NCBI RefSeq assembly: GCF_001039355.2
Contig: NW_019774513.1
Coordinates: 974,470 to 1,038,469 of the forward strand
Source of the DNA: Lingula anatina
Taxonomy: Eukaryota > Brachiopoda > Lingulata > Lingulida > Lingulidae
DNA: 64,000 nt
Reading direction: 5' to 3'
In this document: positions 35,793 through 48,136 of the stretch, piece after piece
Numbering within the stretch: the first letter of the stretch is position 1
How the letters are laid out: every line of letters begins with the position of its first letter
The notes under the pieces: model-generated
What the model was told of the DNA's origin: nothing
Seen by the model: the letters and a program-made list of their open reading frames with translations, nothing else
Database searches by the model: none
Program-made: the position numbers and the translations under genes

Positions 35793-38700
35793 TATCATAA
35801 CTGTCGCAGCCGATTCATCACGTCTGGTATTCTCCAGTTCTCCATTTACCTTGATCTTAGGTAACTTCCGTTCTGAGACCAGGTCATTGCGACAAATTCT
35901 CAATTTTTTTTTGGTCGAGACCTGGTCCGGCGGTGTTCTGACAGCAAATTGAAGTCTGTTTATTTATTTATTTTTGTCCATTTTATATTGAGAATCGTTC
36001 ACAGGTCAACCAACACTGTCATATTTGCTATGTGTTTGACATGCACTACTGTTTCTCCTTGAGGAGACGATGATGAGAAAAGATAAAACAAGGACTATAA
36101 GGGTATAATCTTTTTGCAATCAAAGTACTGGGTTCAAAAGATCACATTAAGTAATACCACTTATAAATGTTCTTTGGATGATGAGACAGTTTGCAGGATT
36201 TTTATAGCATTGGATATCTTTATTCATATCAAGTAGCTTTTACGACTCGAAAACATGCTGCACCACTCTTGAAATAATGTTATTATTTAGCCTGTCTTAA
36301 AAGTTTCGTTATACGCAAAGCAAAATATCCCCCAAATTATTCTAGTAATTATTTACTTGTCTTAAATCTGTATTCACCTTCAACACTTACTCAACATACT
36401 AAGTATATTCATATTGCTTAAGGGTACCACTTTAAAGCTACGTTAAATAAAGAAACAAATAAACAAAGATACTATCTAGGCTCATTGTTTGTCAATGTAT
36501 GTGTAGTCAGTCTCTTGTACCGTCTTAAATTTTCCCCACTAGCTTGCTGAATAAAAAATGTTTGAAAAAAACACCCGGGAAAAGAATAGAATTGAAGTAA
36601 CTCTATCCAACTGAATTTTTAAAAAAATAGATAACATTCCCGCTTGAAGTGGAATGTGTATACCTTTTAATATATTCTTATTCATATCTATCGAAAATAA
36701 GGGATTCTGCGAATAAATGTACATGTATGTTATTTTTTTTATGCATCGCGCCCTCGACAGTTACAAATTATCTACCAATTAATTATTTATTACAATAACA
36801 ACCATTAACACAATGCAGAGGTACTTGCAAAGCAGCGGTGCCGAGTGTGATCATAACTGCAGCAGTTGTGATGAGATACCGACTTTAACACAACGCAAGG
36901 TAGTTACGCTAGTAACTTAACGGTGGTTATACATGTATATTTGGGAGAACCCGCTGACCATGAAAATTTTGAGAAAAAGATAGAATTGCTGAAAGAAGTC
37001 ATGGTTTGAAGATCCGTTATTGTTCACATTTGATTATAATCATTGCTAAACACTTGTTTATTTGATAACTTTTATTTCCTTATTTTCTGTACAAAATCTT
37101 GTCATCAAATTAGTCAGCTAACCCATTTCAGTTACTCAGAGCTAGTCCGTTATACGGCATCCAAGCTACATTCGTTGGTGACGCACATATATAAATTCTG
37201 CTAAAATGTCATTTAAATCAGATATCATTTTCTACACTTTATTGTCTACACTAGGATCTGCCGTATCAAAAGAGAAAAAATGCAAACGTATTTACATAGC
37301 TGTACAAGGGAATGTCTTTTTGCTTTTCTGTCTATTTTACAAATGCAGTCAGTTTTATTTTTTGGCCATTATCTGAAGATTTTCATTCAAGAAACACCAC
37401 ATTTCCAACCGCAGAAAATCGAAGCATGGTTTCCAGTTCCACGAAAGAAAAAACAGCATTATTCCAGTTCACTAATTCACCAGCGGGTGACTCAAACAAG
37501 ATTACGAAGAAATGTGGGTGCTACAAGGAATGAACTAATATACTTCATAGCCAAAGTTTCATTCAAATAGAAACCTTAGTAGGTCTTAAAAACGATTTTA
37601 GTAGCGTTGAATCATCTGCTGTTGGATGTGGGCCGACTCTGCCTCCTCTTCTAAGAAACGCGTTTCCATAAAGACGGCAAAACCACAGAACATCATGGAG
37701 ATTCCTGCCAAAAATGCAAAGATGGCGGAATAGCCTGCTTTCACGTTGGGAGTGTTGGCCCACCATAGGATGACTCCGGACAGGATGAAAATGGCTGGAA
37801 AATTAATATACAAAATATGATAAAGTGAGGATAATGTACCAAAAATCCATGTAAAAGAGATAAAAAAAGATTTTCATAGCAATAAAGAAAACATGAAACT
37901 AAAAAAAAACGTAATAAGTATGAGTGAGTGATGCCTTCACAATTTTACACAGTCTGCGATATTTCAAAGTATGAGAGTGGATAAAAGCACTAGTAAACAT
38001 TTAATTTAGACATTTTCTTTGCCAATATCACAGTTACATAATTGGAATTTTCACTTTGCGCGATTTAACAACCACCAAAATTAATAAATAATAATACGTA
38101 TTGGATGGCCTGCATTTATCTTTCAATTATCCAGTATATATCAAGTCAAACCATAGACTTCAGTGGCGGGGGGGGGGGGGGGGGGGGGTGGGGGTGGGGG
38201 GGTAGCATACTAGTGTAGGCGGGACCCCTTTCTATCTCCCAAATACAAAACTACAAGATAAACGACGCATAACCAAGAGCAACTCTAAGCCCTTTTAAAC
38301 TACAGTAAACCTGCCCACTATTTATCTTAGTCTCTGTAGGTTTCTTCAACCTTGCCCCCCCCCCCCACCCCCTCCTTCGAGGCCAAAACCCTGACCCCGA
38401 CAGTATACTTACAGGTGAGCAGACAGAAAACAATAAGGGTGATGAGGACCAAGTGGGCATTCCTGCCTAAACGTGGCGTGGCTATATAGGTGGCACAAAT
38501 AACAATACAGATGATTACACCTATCAGTCCGACCACCTCCAGAGCGCGCGCATTGTAGTGCCAATCTGCAATGAGAAAATTAGGACACTTTTAATAGAGA
38601 TTCAAAGGTCCCATTGTAATTTTTAGATATATGTGCATTTCTTGGAGAACAAAAATATTTTTCAAGATATTTGGTACATAGTGTAAAGGTCATATAAATA

Positions 38701-39060
38701 AAGATAATATAAATTGTCGCATAAATCTAGTCAACAGCCCTTGTGATGCTGGACGCTTAAATGGAAAGAATGAATCACAAAATGTAAGTATAAGAAAATT
38801 CCACATAAGTTTTCAAATCTCTTAACTAGACATGAACTTATAATGTAAATTTGAACTGAATGAGGAAGTGAACTTAACCAAATCAAAAGCCGACTTAATG
38901 TATAACCATTTAAATTTTGATACCTTATAAACATCGTTTTCGCTCCCAAATATTAATTTCACGAGACTTCTAAGCAAATTATACTTTATTTTGTCTTTTA
39001 TATTTATTTTATTTTATAAATATCATTGGAAGCTGAAATGTTTTCGATAATTTTCATATA
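35793..39060. repeat. 3.25-kb duplicate block, copy 2
   Basis: Copy contiguous with exon 1 of the claudin-like gene. It carries a G-rich insertion at 38167-38245 (long G runs) that copy 1 lacks at the corresponding place near 34930. Confidence 0.9.
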
Positions 39061-39412
39061 TATTTATCTTGCAGTGAGAAAATTAAAACTGGTGTTTTCA
39101 TTGCATGTTTGTAAGATATGCAATAGTTTTGCTTTGCCCACATATTGTATGATTCACCACATATAAACTGACTGAATCTTATCTATATTTACCTGAAGGT
39201 TCTCGCAGATAATAACAGTCACTGTAGCTGCCATCATAGCACGTCTGCCACAGTCCGTATGTGAAATACCTGTCAAGAGTGTCGGCGTCCCACCAACCTT
39301 TCTCCGACCAGTTTGGGGTTCCGAATGACACAAGGTGAAGCACGAAGCAGAGTACGATCAAAAACAGCGCAAACTTGATCCAGTTTGAGTAGTTTCTTAC
39401 GCCAATCCCCAT
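37598..39412 (-). CDS. Claudin-like four-pass membrane protein (189 aa)
   Basis: Three exons on the minus strand, 39193-39412, 38413-38565 and 37598-37794, all joined in phase 1. Exon 1 encodes the first membrane segment (FALFLIVLCFVLHLVSF) and the first extracellular loop with the claudin signature: W, then GLWQTC and a second Cys seven residues later. Exon 2 starts DWHYNARALEVVGLI, close to the claudin 'ARAL' before the second membrane segment, and holds segments 2 and 3. Exon 3 holds segment 4 and a short Glu/Gln-rich tail ending QRY. Family knowledge: PMP22/claudin-superfamily proteins build septate or tight junctions or act as membrane regulators; which applies here is unknown. An AATAAA lies on the minus strand at 37354-37359. 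Divergently paired with the claudin-like gene at 40266. Confidence 0.85.
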
Positions 39413-40265
39413 TATTGTCCTTACTTTGGCTCCTTCTTCGACTTAAAGTTGGAAAAATGCAAGTTTCTAGCGTCTCATAACACTTTCCCCTTACTCTCTC
39501 ACCTTTCCTCTAATTACTAGATTCTTTCAACTGTTACCGTCGTCCTACCATCACTAAAATGATGGTAAAATTGAAGAAAAAAATTGAAATTCTCCCCACA
39601 CAAGTTAAAACGGCTACACCTGTGAAATTTCAAAATGGCGACAACCGCTCTGCATCAACTGGGTCACAATGATTTACACATTAAGTCACGTGATCGCTTA
39701 CCTGTACACTATGGAATGTGTCACCTGGGCTGACTTCCATTGGCATGACTCAAACTGAATATCTCAGCTATATATGTCTGCTAAAACCCGGGTTAAATGG
39801 CAAAATGAAGAGGAAAAGAAAAGTGTGTTGCTTGTAACATTTTATATTTCTCTTGTATATCATTTTTAATTATTTTATTTAAAAAGTGCCTCTAAAGCCC
39901 AATTATGCATTCTAAATCAATTTTCTGTTTTCACAATCTCAACTCAATGTAAATTATTTACTATATCCTTTGCATTTTGCTTAAAACTTCAACCAACTTA
40001 TTATTTTTTTTCCGCTCACAAGGAACACAGTTTAAAATTGCAAAGTTAATAGCAAGTGGATGTCACGTGACCCACAGGTAGAAAAGAGTCGTTATTATAC
40101 TCTGCTGGTCGCAGCCATCTTTAACGTGCCATACAGGTCTAGTGCAGAGGAAGAACGACTGTTATATTCAAATGTGACACGAAGAAGTGTATTAAGTTCG
40201 TTGAATTGAAGTGATCGAGTTCTTGAACGAGCGAGGTCCGGTAGGGTGTACCGAATACTACCAGG
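39413..40265. promoter_or_regulatory. Shared upstream region of two divergent claudin-like genes
   Basis: 853 bp between the two start codons, so both promoters must lie here. Two palindromic E-box sites, GTCACGTGAT (39685-39694) and GTCACGTGAC (40062-40071), of the type bound by USF/MITF-TFE bHLH-zip factors, sit toward opposite ends. Joint regulation is inference. Confidence 0.5.
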
Positions 40266-41771
40266 ATGGGTCTTTTAGCGTCCAGTAGGCTTGCCAAGGC
40301 GGGTTTGGGACTGTTGTTCCTGGGGATGGGTTTACATCTTATTGGCTTTGCCACGCCGGAGTGGGGGACTTCGGGTATCAACTACAGGAGAAGTTACTAC
40401 GCGTCGTTGACTGAGGGTCTTTGGATGAGGTGCTCACTTAAAGGGTGCAACTACAGAGCCGTGCCCGCGGGTAAGGGGAGAAGTAGCGTCCTTGTTGACG
40501 ACACACTGGGTTTAATATTCGTACCTGTATGAAGTACATGATAATGTAGTTAGGATGGAGGGTCAGCATCTAAGCAAGTGCCCTTAAACAAGTTATTGGA
40601 CCCAAGATAAAATATCGGTAGTTTTATAAGGGAGACAACATCTGTATGTTACCTCGGTTAAAGATATTGTGCTAGAAATACCATTATTTGAAATATGTAC
40701 TATACAAAAACACTGTATTTATTACACCTCGAGTTATAGTCACCTGTGACTTATAAACAAATAGTATAAATTCTAATGGCATTGTATACCTATTGAAACT
40801 ATGTAAATGAGATTGTAAAGTAATTTAGTTAAGAGAGTCTCGCAAATGAGGTAATCCTAGGACCACCATCTTTTTTAAAATACCTAGTGCATATTTCTGT
40901 CGCTTTTACGTACAAATTAAATTACCTCATTGTAGTGCAGTGAAGCAATTAGACCATCTGATTGGAATTTTAGTATCTAAATACTCGTGTCTTATCTTTT
41001 TTATTTTGGATGAGTCAAAAATCAGAAACAGTGAAATATTTTTTTATATATATTTTGTTTCAGGATTCGTTATTGTGACCGCTGTCTGTGAAAGTCTTGC
41101 TTTGCTGACTGTGCTGGCAGGATTCCTAGTGCAGTGTGTATATACCTGCTCGGATAGTAAGAAAACTAAGTGCATGACAATTACTATCCTCGTTTTATCG
41201 ATCATCGCTGGTGAGTATTCCTTAGAAAGGCACTAAACTATCCATCAAAATTTTATGCAATATACCTTGAAACCTTTAGAAAAATAATTTACTTAATCAC
41301 TGGAATTATGAGGGTTTATATATGATATAGGCCTACATTTTTTAAAATGCAGAGATAATACTTTTTTCCTTTGCAATATATTGGTTACAGGAAGAATCAA
41401 AGAAAAGTGAAATAGAAATAGGAAGGAGATCGTGAATGATCTTCCCTGTCAGACACCATGAAAATACGTCACAATAAGTATTCATTTTGATGTGACATAT
41501 TTATAATTTCCCTATCTACTGTCGGTTTAGACAAAATCTGGAGGTAAAATCACCACTTGTCTTATTTTCAGGACTTTGGATGTTAATCGGCAACATCATT
41601 TGGGTAGCAAGTTTAGAAAACCTCTATGTGGGCTACTCTTGGACACTGTCCTTCATAGGGGGTCTCTGCTGCATTGGTGCTGCCACCTGCGCCGCTTTGG
41701 AGGGAAGACAAGTGCCCACCAAATCTCCGCCACGACCAGATGAGAGGGTTGAGCGAGAAGACACTGTATGA
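40266..41771 (+). CDS. Claudin-like four-pass membrane protein (183 aa)
   Basis: Three exons, 40266-40470, 41064-41210 and 41572-41771, joined in phase 1 at both introns. First membrane segment AGLGLLFLGMGLHLIGF, then an extracellular loop with TPEW, GLWMRC and a second Cys four residues later (a compact claudin-type GLW-C-C motif). Exon 2 carries segments 2 and 3 (VTAVCESLALLTVLAGFLV; MTITILVLSIIAG). Exon 3 carries segment 4 and a charged tail ending EREDTV, which resembles a C-terminal PDZ-binding motif. Exon lengths (205/147/200) and phases mirror those of the minus-strand neighbour (220/153/197), so the two look like an old inverted duplicate. Polyadenylation signal AATAAA at 41809-41814. 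Exact cellular role unknown. Confidence 0.83.
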
Positions 41772-41808
41772 GGTCCGAGAGCTGGGAGAGACATTGTTCT
41801 TATGAAAT

Positions 41809-41814
41809 AATAAA
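41809..41814 (+). terminator. Polyadenylation signal
   Basis: AATAAA 38 bases after the stop codon of the 40266 gene. Confidence 0.55.
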
Positions 41815-42354
41815 CTGAAGCATTTTCACCCATTTTCACGAATTTCTCGTTCCAATAGATAAAGCGGTTAAGAATGAGGGGTTTTTGAACACTCTTGGAA
41901 AATGATCCTATAAAGCATTAGGTTTACAACTATATAGTTCAGATTAACATAAAAGAAAAGAATATAAGCCACTACTATACACAAAACGAGTAAATACTGA
42001 CACCTTCATTTTTCAAAATTTCTACTGAGATTGCCAAATCATATTCAGACCATTTGAAAAACAAACGTACTGTACATATGTCACTTAATTTTGTAGAAAT
42101 CAGTGTTCTAGAAAAAGATTAATAATGTTTATAGGCTGAAAGCTTCAAATGCACACTGATCTATGATTGAAATGGAGGCAACTTCTGCAAAGAAGAGCAA
42201 TTTTTACAACACAGCGTTTTGGCAAAAATGTATATACATTCCCTAGTTATCCACTTTTTGAGAAGAAGCATAGCTTTTACAACACACAAGTCTTATTGTA
42301 CAGATCCGACTGAATTTTAGAGAAATTAATGTACTATAAGAACATGTCTTTATT

Positions 42355-42580
42355 ACCTCCGCCAAGGAGGTTATGTTTTCACCCCTGTCTGTCTGTCATC
42401 AACATAACTCAAAAAGTTAAGGACCGATTTTGATGAAATTTTCAGGAACTGTCAGAAGTGAGCCAAGGTAGAGATGATTAGTTTTTGATGGTGAACCGGA
42501 TCAATAATCAATCAATATTCAATAATAATAAAAAATCGCTGCCTTGGCGGAGGTCTGCGCTCTCGGAGTGCTTTTCTAGT
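42355..42580. repeat. Dispersed ACCTCCGCCAAGG repeat (MITE-like)
   Basis: Begins ACCTCCGCCAAGG and carries its inverted complement CCTTGGCGGAGGT at 42542-42554, followed by CTGCGCTCTCGGAGTGC and CTTTTCTAGT. I recognise this arrangement as a repeat recurring in many marine animal genomes (recollection, not searched). No coding capacity. Confidence 0.7.
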
Positions 42581-43231
42581 AATGCTAATACATTGATAGC
42601 TTCAAACATAGGCTAATGCTTGACTAGACGAGAAGTAGCTTGTGCAAAGAGCCACAACAGTTTTCATATTTTGATATATGTATATATAGTACACGTGCTC
42701 ATTTGTTATGCGCTTTCGGAGATACTATAGTATTTTACAATATAGGATTGCAGGAGTAGTTAGTAATGGCCCTATACCAAACTATGGTACGGTTGGTAAC
42801 GAGAAGACCCATGTTAATAGCATTCAGCGATGGTCTCCGTGGACAAGTGCGCATTACTTACATGTAAGTCGACAAAATTTATTGTGAACGGGTCCAATAT
42901 TATCAGCACACATTTTAAACGGAGATACCATCTCTACTGATGAAGAATAATTAGTGCATGTAACATTGCTCTTGTTATTTACTGTTTGCTAATTCTATAA
43001 ACATGAAATATATTGAAGTTTGTTTATATTAAAACAGTTATGTATAATCACTATGCACACATTATGATAGCGTCCTTAAAGAGAAATATACATTTATACG
43101 TAAATTAAAAGGGACCATAAAGTGATTTGTATGCAAAATGTGAATCATATTTTTATACAGGGATTTCTTTTTTTATTTGTAGTTTACACCTTATAGAAGC
43201 AAATATATTTCAGTTTGATTTTCCTTTTTCT

Positions 43232-43258
43232 ATTTTTTTTTTTTTTGGGGGGGGGGGC
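43232..43258. repeat. Homopolymer T then G run
   Basis: About fifteen T followed by about eleven G. Confidence 0.9.
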
Positions 43259-43970
43259 AGTTTACTCGTATTTGTGTAAATAACTTTCAACTTTTTGCAC
43301 TAGGATGAATTAGATTTTGTATTACAGAAACGCTTGTAAAGTTACTTGTGTAAATAAACTAAACTACTGATAGTTTGTTGTAAGTGACATGTATCGGAAG
43401 TTAATACACTACGTTTGACATGTGTGCATTTGTTCAGTCAAATGCCATCGCACTGTCAACATCTATATCTATGTATCTGTATAAAAAAGAACAAGAATAA
43501 ATTACCGAAAGTTTAAAGTTGGTACTTTAGTTTCATCAATTCTTTTGCTGGGTGACTAAAAGTTAATTATTAAAAGATGAACAAAAAAACATGTAGGCTC
43601 TTGTGTTAAAAGAACTGAGGAATGTTTTGCACCTTTCATTTCTTTGGCTGCTTCTTAAACCTTCACATGCTCTTCCAAGAGAGTTAGGTGTCCACGAATT
43701 GCACTGATAAGCAGTTAAATTAAAAGAAAAGGACGTATCTTCAAAATTAAATATTTGTTATTAGTTTATGTATCCTCTACTTCGTTCTGTGATACACTTA
43801 TTTTCATGATAACATCAAGATGATTAGCAACGAGTTTTATTTTGACAGGCAAAAGCACAAATCACAGTACAAACCAATATTGGTATTGACAGTCTACTGC
43901 AAAATCAACAATTCAACTTAAAAATTTAATCAGGCTGATGCAAACTTTGCGTAGCGTTTTACGCAATTTC

Positions 43971-44230
43971 TTAATTGTCTGCCAAAATCTGCTCCTCGAT
44001 CCAGTCGCGGAATTCAGACACGCGGGTATAAACGCTAGGATACCCCGCCGTTTGGCAACCAGTGCGACCCCAAGATGTTGCTCCCACCAAATTCCATAGG
44101 CCAGACCCACTTCTAGCCAAACACACCAAAGGACCGCCGCTGTCCCCCTGTAATTGAGGCATTCGACAGGAAGATAAAGGATGAATGTACACACACGCTT
44201 GCTCCAAATATGCATCAGCTGGCGCGCGCG

Positions 44231-44282
<52 letters not shown>

Positions 44283-44798
44283 ATGCCTGTGGTTTCCTAA
44301 GGAAAAGCCAAATGAAATAAGGAACTCACTGAAGGGTGAGAGTGAGATTGCTAGTTTAATATAAAAAATGTAACAGTGTGCAACAGATTCTGGGATTAAG
44401 TAAAACGCTTACGTTACAAGCACCGGTTGTCCCATCATTAATACAGACGTGAGTGTCACGGATATAGCCTGAACCCCAGTTGCTGCGACAGGTTTCTCTG
44501 TCTCTTATGTCAACTCTGAGTTCCTGGAGTATTTGCTCATTGCCAGTGCCTAGAAAATAAAGCCTTGGCCTTTTATAATATCATTTCAACAGTTTTATTT
44601 TCAGAATTAATTTAAGTGACGTAGAATATATACGTAACAATAAATGAGGCATTACTAAATCATTTTTTCAGTTTTGAAATTCAAATATACTAGGCTCACC
44701 GATGAGGGGGAGTAATTATTTACTCAAAGTTGGAGACTTTGGACGTGACAGTTTAATAACTTATTTAAGTTCTTAATGGCTGAAAGTGGTTGAAAAGA

Positions 44799-44835
<37 letters not shown>

Positions 44836-45055
44836 AGGGGGGGGGGGTACATACCCTTGGTATCTCCCCATCCAGTTATCCAGCACTCGTCACTTGCAGA
44901 ATATTCCTCGCCGGGTTCCGGCAGACACGCCGCCCTCATATGGGGTCCGTCCAGACTCACGGGACTGGCGAGTTTCACCAGAGCGATATCATTGGGAAAC
45001 CCAGCACCGCTTCCATCGTACTGGGGATGCTGAGCGCAAAATGACAAATCAGTAC

Positions 45056-45096
<41 letters not shown>

Positions 45097-46163
45097 ACCA
45101 ATTTGTATAGAAGTTTAACTCCAACGCTGAATTCTTTGGGCTGACTGCATTAATAGCTGCGTAGCCAATGCTCCAAAATATCAAAATTAATTACAGCAAA
45201 CTTAAGCTGTTACATTTTGAGAACGTTACGTTCCAAGTTGGGGCATTTAAATACATCCACTCAGGATAAAGATGGGACTAAATTGATTCTCAAGCTTTGA
45301 AACGTATTGTTTAAAAGTCGAAGCAATGTGACCTCCGTTTGACAACGTAAGAGCCAGTGTGGGAATCAATTTCAATTACGTTTTATCTATTGTATGAAAC
45401 TGGATGGATCAAAAATCTCACTTTGAAACTCCTTAGACTAATAACACTGAAATGCTAATGAATTTTTTTAGTAGAAATGTTACAGTTATTTCACAAAACA
45501 AGAACCCGCATAGTCTAGATGTGAAGTATATTTTATACATGTATTTGCACGTTTGCATTACGGACGATAGACGTGTATTTCACTTACCATGATAAACCTT
45601 GCCACGCCCCTTTCCACTTCATTACCACTAGTCTGTTCTCTGTGATGTTCACCCAAAACAACCTTAAAAGCTGAGGTTCTGGAAGAAATGGAAAGGGAAG
45701 AATTTATCCCGCTAGGGTCATCAGAGAGAGAGAGAGAGAGAGAGATTTTCAGTGAAACAATTTTCATAATATAAAGGATGTAAAAGTTGTACGTACTGTT
45801 CACCTTCGACGCAATGTGCGGCTGTTATAACCCACTGGGCATTAATCAAAGATCCACCACAGAAATGGAAACTGCTCGAGGTTGTCTGAAGAGAGACTTG
45901 CCAGGGCCACGCATGTTCCTCAGAATCATCCCCTCCAACAATACGTGTTGACGCTGGTAACCGGCCACAGTTAGATGGGGCTATATATAGCAATTAGATG
46001 ACAGTGATCAACGAAAACATGTAAAATCATATCAAGGGAAATCACTTATTTTGAAAATAAATATTGTCTGCAAATTTGCAAATGCACTTGACACCTTTTC
46101 CTAGAGAAGTTTGGTTCAACTTCATAATTTGGCAATTAAATCTTTCAGTAAATATGTTTATTG

Positions 46164-46218
<55 letters not shown>

Positions 46219-48074
46219 TCACAAACAAACGCGCGCGCGCATACACACACCAGCTACTCACATATCGATGGTAGACAACAGACATCAGCTGACTGTGGGC
46301 AAGAAGCTAGATCATTTACTCTTCCGCTTTCGCAGTCTGCCAGTGACGCCACGCACGAGCCACCACGCGATTCACAAGTAATAGGCCTGCTGACGAAACT
46401 TGCACTGAATCCTGTATTGGACACAGAGCTGTCTGACGTGAAAACAACTTTGAAACTTCCATCATAGAGAATGATTTCATCTGGGCGATTGGTTCCGCAA
46501 TATCTGAAATGAGACAAAAGGCATTTATGACAAGAACTACGTTAACAATTTATAAAGGCAGCATAGTTAAATTACTTTTTCAGATTTTTTTTATTTTTAA
46601 GAATTAGAAAGAAAAGCATACGCCAAGTGAACCTACTTTCCCTTTGAAGTCTCTTGTCCACCAGAAACTTCAAATATTTCGACAGCATCATAATTGCACG
46701 AAGAATGGGATTCCAGAGAGAAAACATCAAAAGTCAAAGTGATTGGGTCATCCAGCTCAGTGCTGATGGTCCATTCACAGTTCTGACTGTGAGGGTAATT
46801 TGAAGGGTAATCTGGAGACTGGAATATTCCAACTGTCGCCGTCGCAGTCAGTGTCCCGCCACAGCCATTTGGACTGGGGGTTGTTGTCGTTGTTGCTGGC
46901 GCTGGCGTTGTTGTTGGCGCTGGCCCCATGACGAATCCTGCTCGGAAACCACCTTTTGCAATAGAGCTGTCCGTTCTAAACTCCACCCTCAACGAAGCAG
47001 TGTTCCTGATGAAGTCCGCTGGTCTGGTATTTCCGCAGAATCTGATGGCGAAATGTTATCAACTATAATGTAGACCTGCAACATTTTGTCTGGGCATCTT
47101 AAAACTTTGTAAGTATGTTTGTGTGCATGCCTAGTGCGCATATTTGCGTTTAACACCTAAGATTCGATGTTTTTCACTGATATAAAGAAGAGCTGTGGGA
47201 TATTAATAAAAAAGCCAGTATAAGATAAGAGGTCTAATATTCCATTCATAAAATTGCCTCATTTTTTCTTAAGAAACATTCTAAACAATCGTTCTAAACA
47301 ATTTCATGTTACGGAGCTGACTTGTTTGTCTCTAAATAATGCAATAAAATTATAAGGAGCCAATTTCGTATCTTTTTTGGGCTTAGTTTAATGTCCTGAA
47401 TGGTCGGTTTAATGACGCAATAAGAAAAAAGTAATATAAAAGACTTACTTCCCCAATTCGGTATCGCCGTCAAAGACCTTGACATAGTCATAATTACACG
47501 AGGAATGATCCTCTATGTCAAAAGTGGCAAACCCCAAATACAGCCACCCATCGGGCCCGGCATTGAAAATCCACTCACAATTCTCGTTGTTGGAATAGTC
47601 GTAGGGATAGTTAGTCGAGTTGAATTCCTGTCCTTCCGAGGTCGCCGTCATTGTACCTCCACAGGCGTCACCTTCAGAAGAAAAGCACCATGCACATAAT
47701 CATTTAAATCAATTCAATGGAGGTTCTATGAACCAGAAAAGAAGAGCAGTGCGGACAATTATATGATAAACTGAATAAAAAATGTGCCAAATTGAGTCAT
47801 CTTTGAAACTGAAAAACTAATTGTGATACATTTTGTGGCAGAAACATATTCTTTTATCCTAGAATCAAAACGACAGTTTTATGAATTTTGGCATTTTTCC
47901 TTGCATTTTATATTTTCAGTAAATCAAAGTACTATGTAAGGTTTTTCAAAATGTGTTCTTGTATTAACATTCAGGTTATCAGCAGATAATTTGTTGCCAT
48001 ATTTTTAAAAAATATCAAAACTTACCCGGAGTGGCAGTCACAGCCAAAAGCACAAGAACTGTCAACGTCAGCAT
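43971..48074 (-). CDS. Secreted CUB-CUB-clip-like-elastase-type serine protease (560 aa)
   Basis: Nine minus-strand exons: 48026-48074, 47449-47671, 46637-47041, 46262-46503, 45797-45980, 45588-45678, 44855-45029, 44413-44549 and 43971-44147; all phases agree. Signal peptide [20 protein letters not shown]1 (CGGTMTAT ... FCGNTR) and CUB2 (CGGTLTAT ... YCGTNR) are separated by a Thr/Pro-rich linker. A Cys-rich clip-like module (CESRGGSC ... SADVCCLP) precedes [13 protein letters not shown], so activation is by cleavage after Arg319. Catalytic triad: His362 (TAAHC), Asp412 (NDIAL), Ser505 (GDSGGP). The residue six before Ser is Gly (GACNGDSGGP), and [17 protein letters not shown] resembles pancreatic elastase/chymotrypsin types rather than trypsin. 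Likely extracellular, digestive or immune; which of these is inference. All catalytic residues are present. Confidence 0.9.
44222..44280. repeat. (CG)(CA)(GA)n compound microsatellite
   Basis: Lies in the intron just upstream of the last protease exon. Confidence 0.95.
44801..44847. repeat. (GT)n and G run
   Basis: About 15 GT units and, shortly after, a run of 11 G, in the intron directly beside protease exon 7. Confidence 0.9.
45061..45094. repeat. (AG)n microsatellite
   Basis: 17 AG units, 31 bases from the acceptor of protease exon 7. On the gene strand it is a CT tract and could act as an extended polypyrimidine tract. Confidence 0.95.
45723..45745. repeat. (AG)n microsatellite
   Basis: In the intron before protease exon 6; CT-rich on the gene strand. 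Confidence 0.9.
46165..46217. repeat. (TC)n(AC)n compound microsatellite
   Basis: In the intron 45 bases downstream of protease exon 4. Confidence 0.95.
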
Positions 48075-48128
48075 GATTCCTGGTTGAAGCAGGAAATACC
48101 GCTATCTGCACCAAAGAATAGGGTTGGA

Positions 48129-48136
48129 CTTATATA
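48129..48136 (-). promoter_or_regulatory. TATA box of the protease gene
   Basis: TATATAAG on the minus strand, 55 bases before the start codon; consistent with a transcription start near 48105 and a very short 5' UTR. Confidence 0.55.

Larger units (their letters stand above)
41815..43970. other. Intergenic between claudin-like gene and serine protease
   Basis: Holds one dispersed terminal-inverted-repeat element (42355-42580) and a T/G homopolymer (43232-43258). On the minus strand AATAAA at 43836-43841 suits the 3' end of the protease gene. No other gene seen. Confidence 0.5.
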
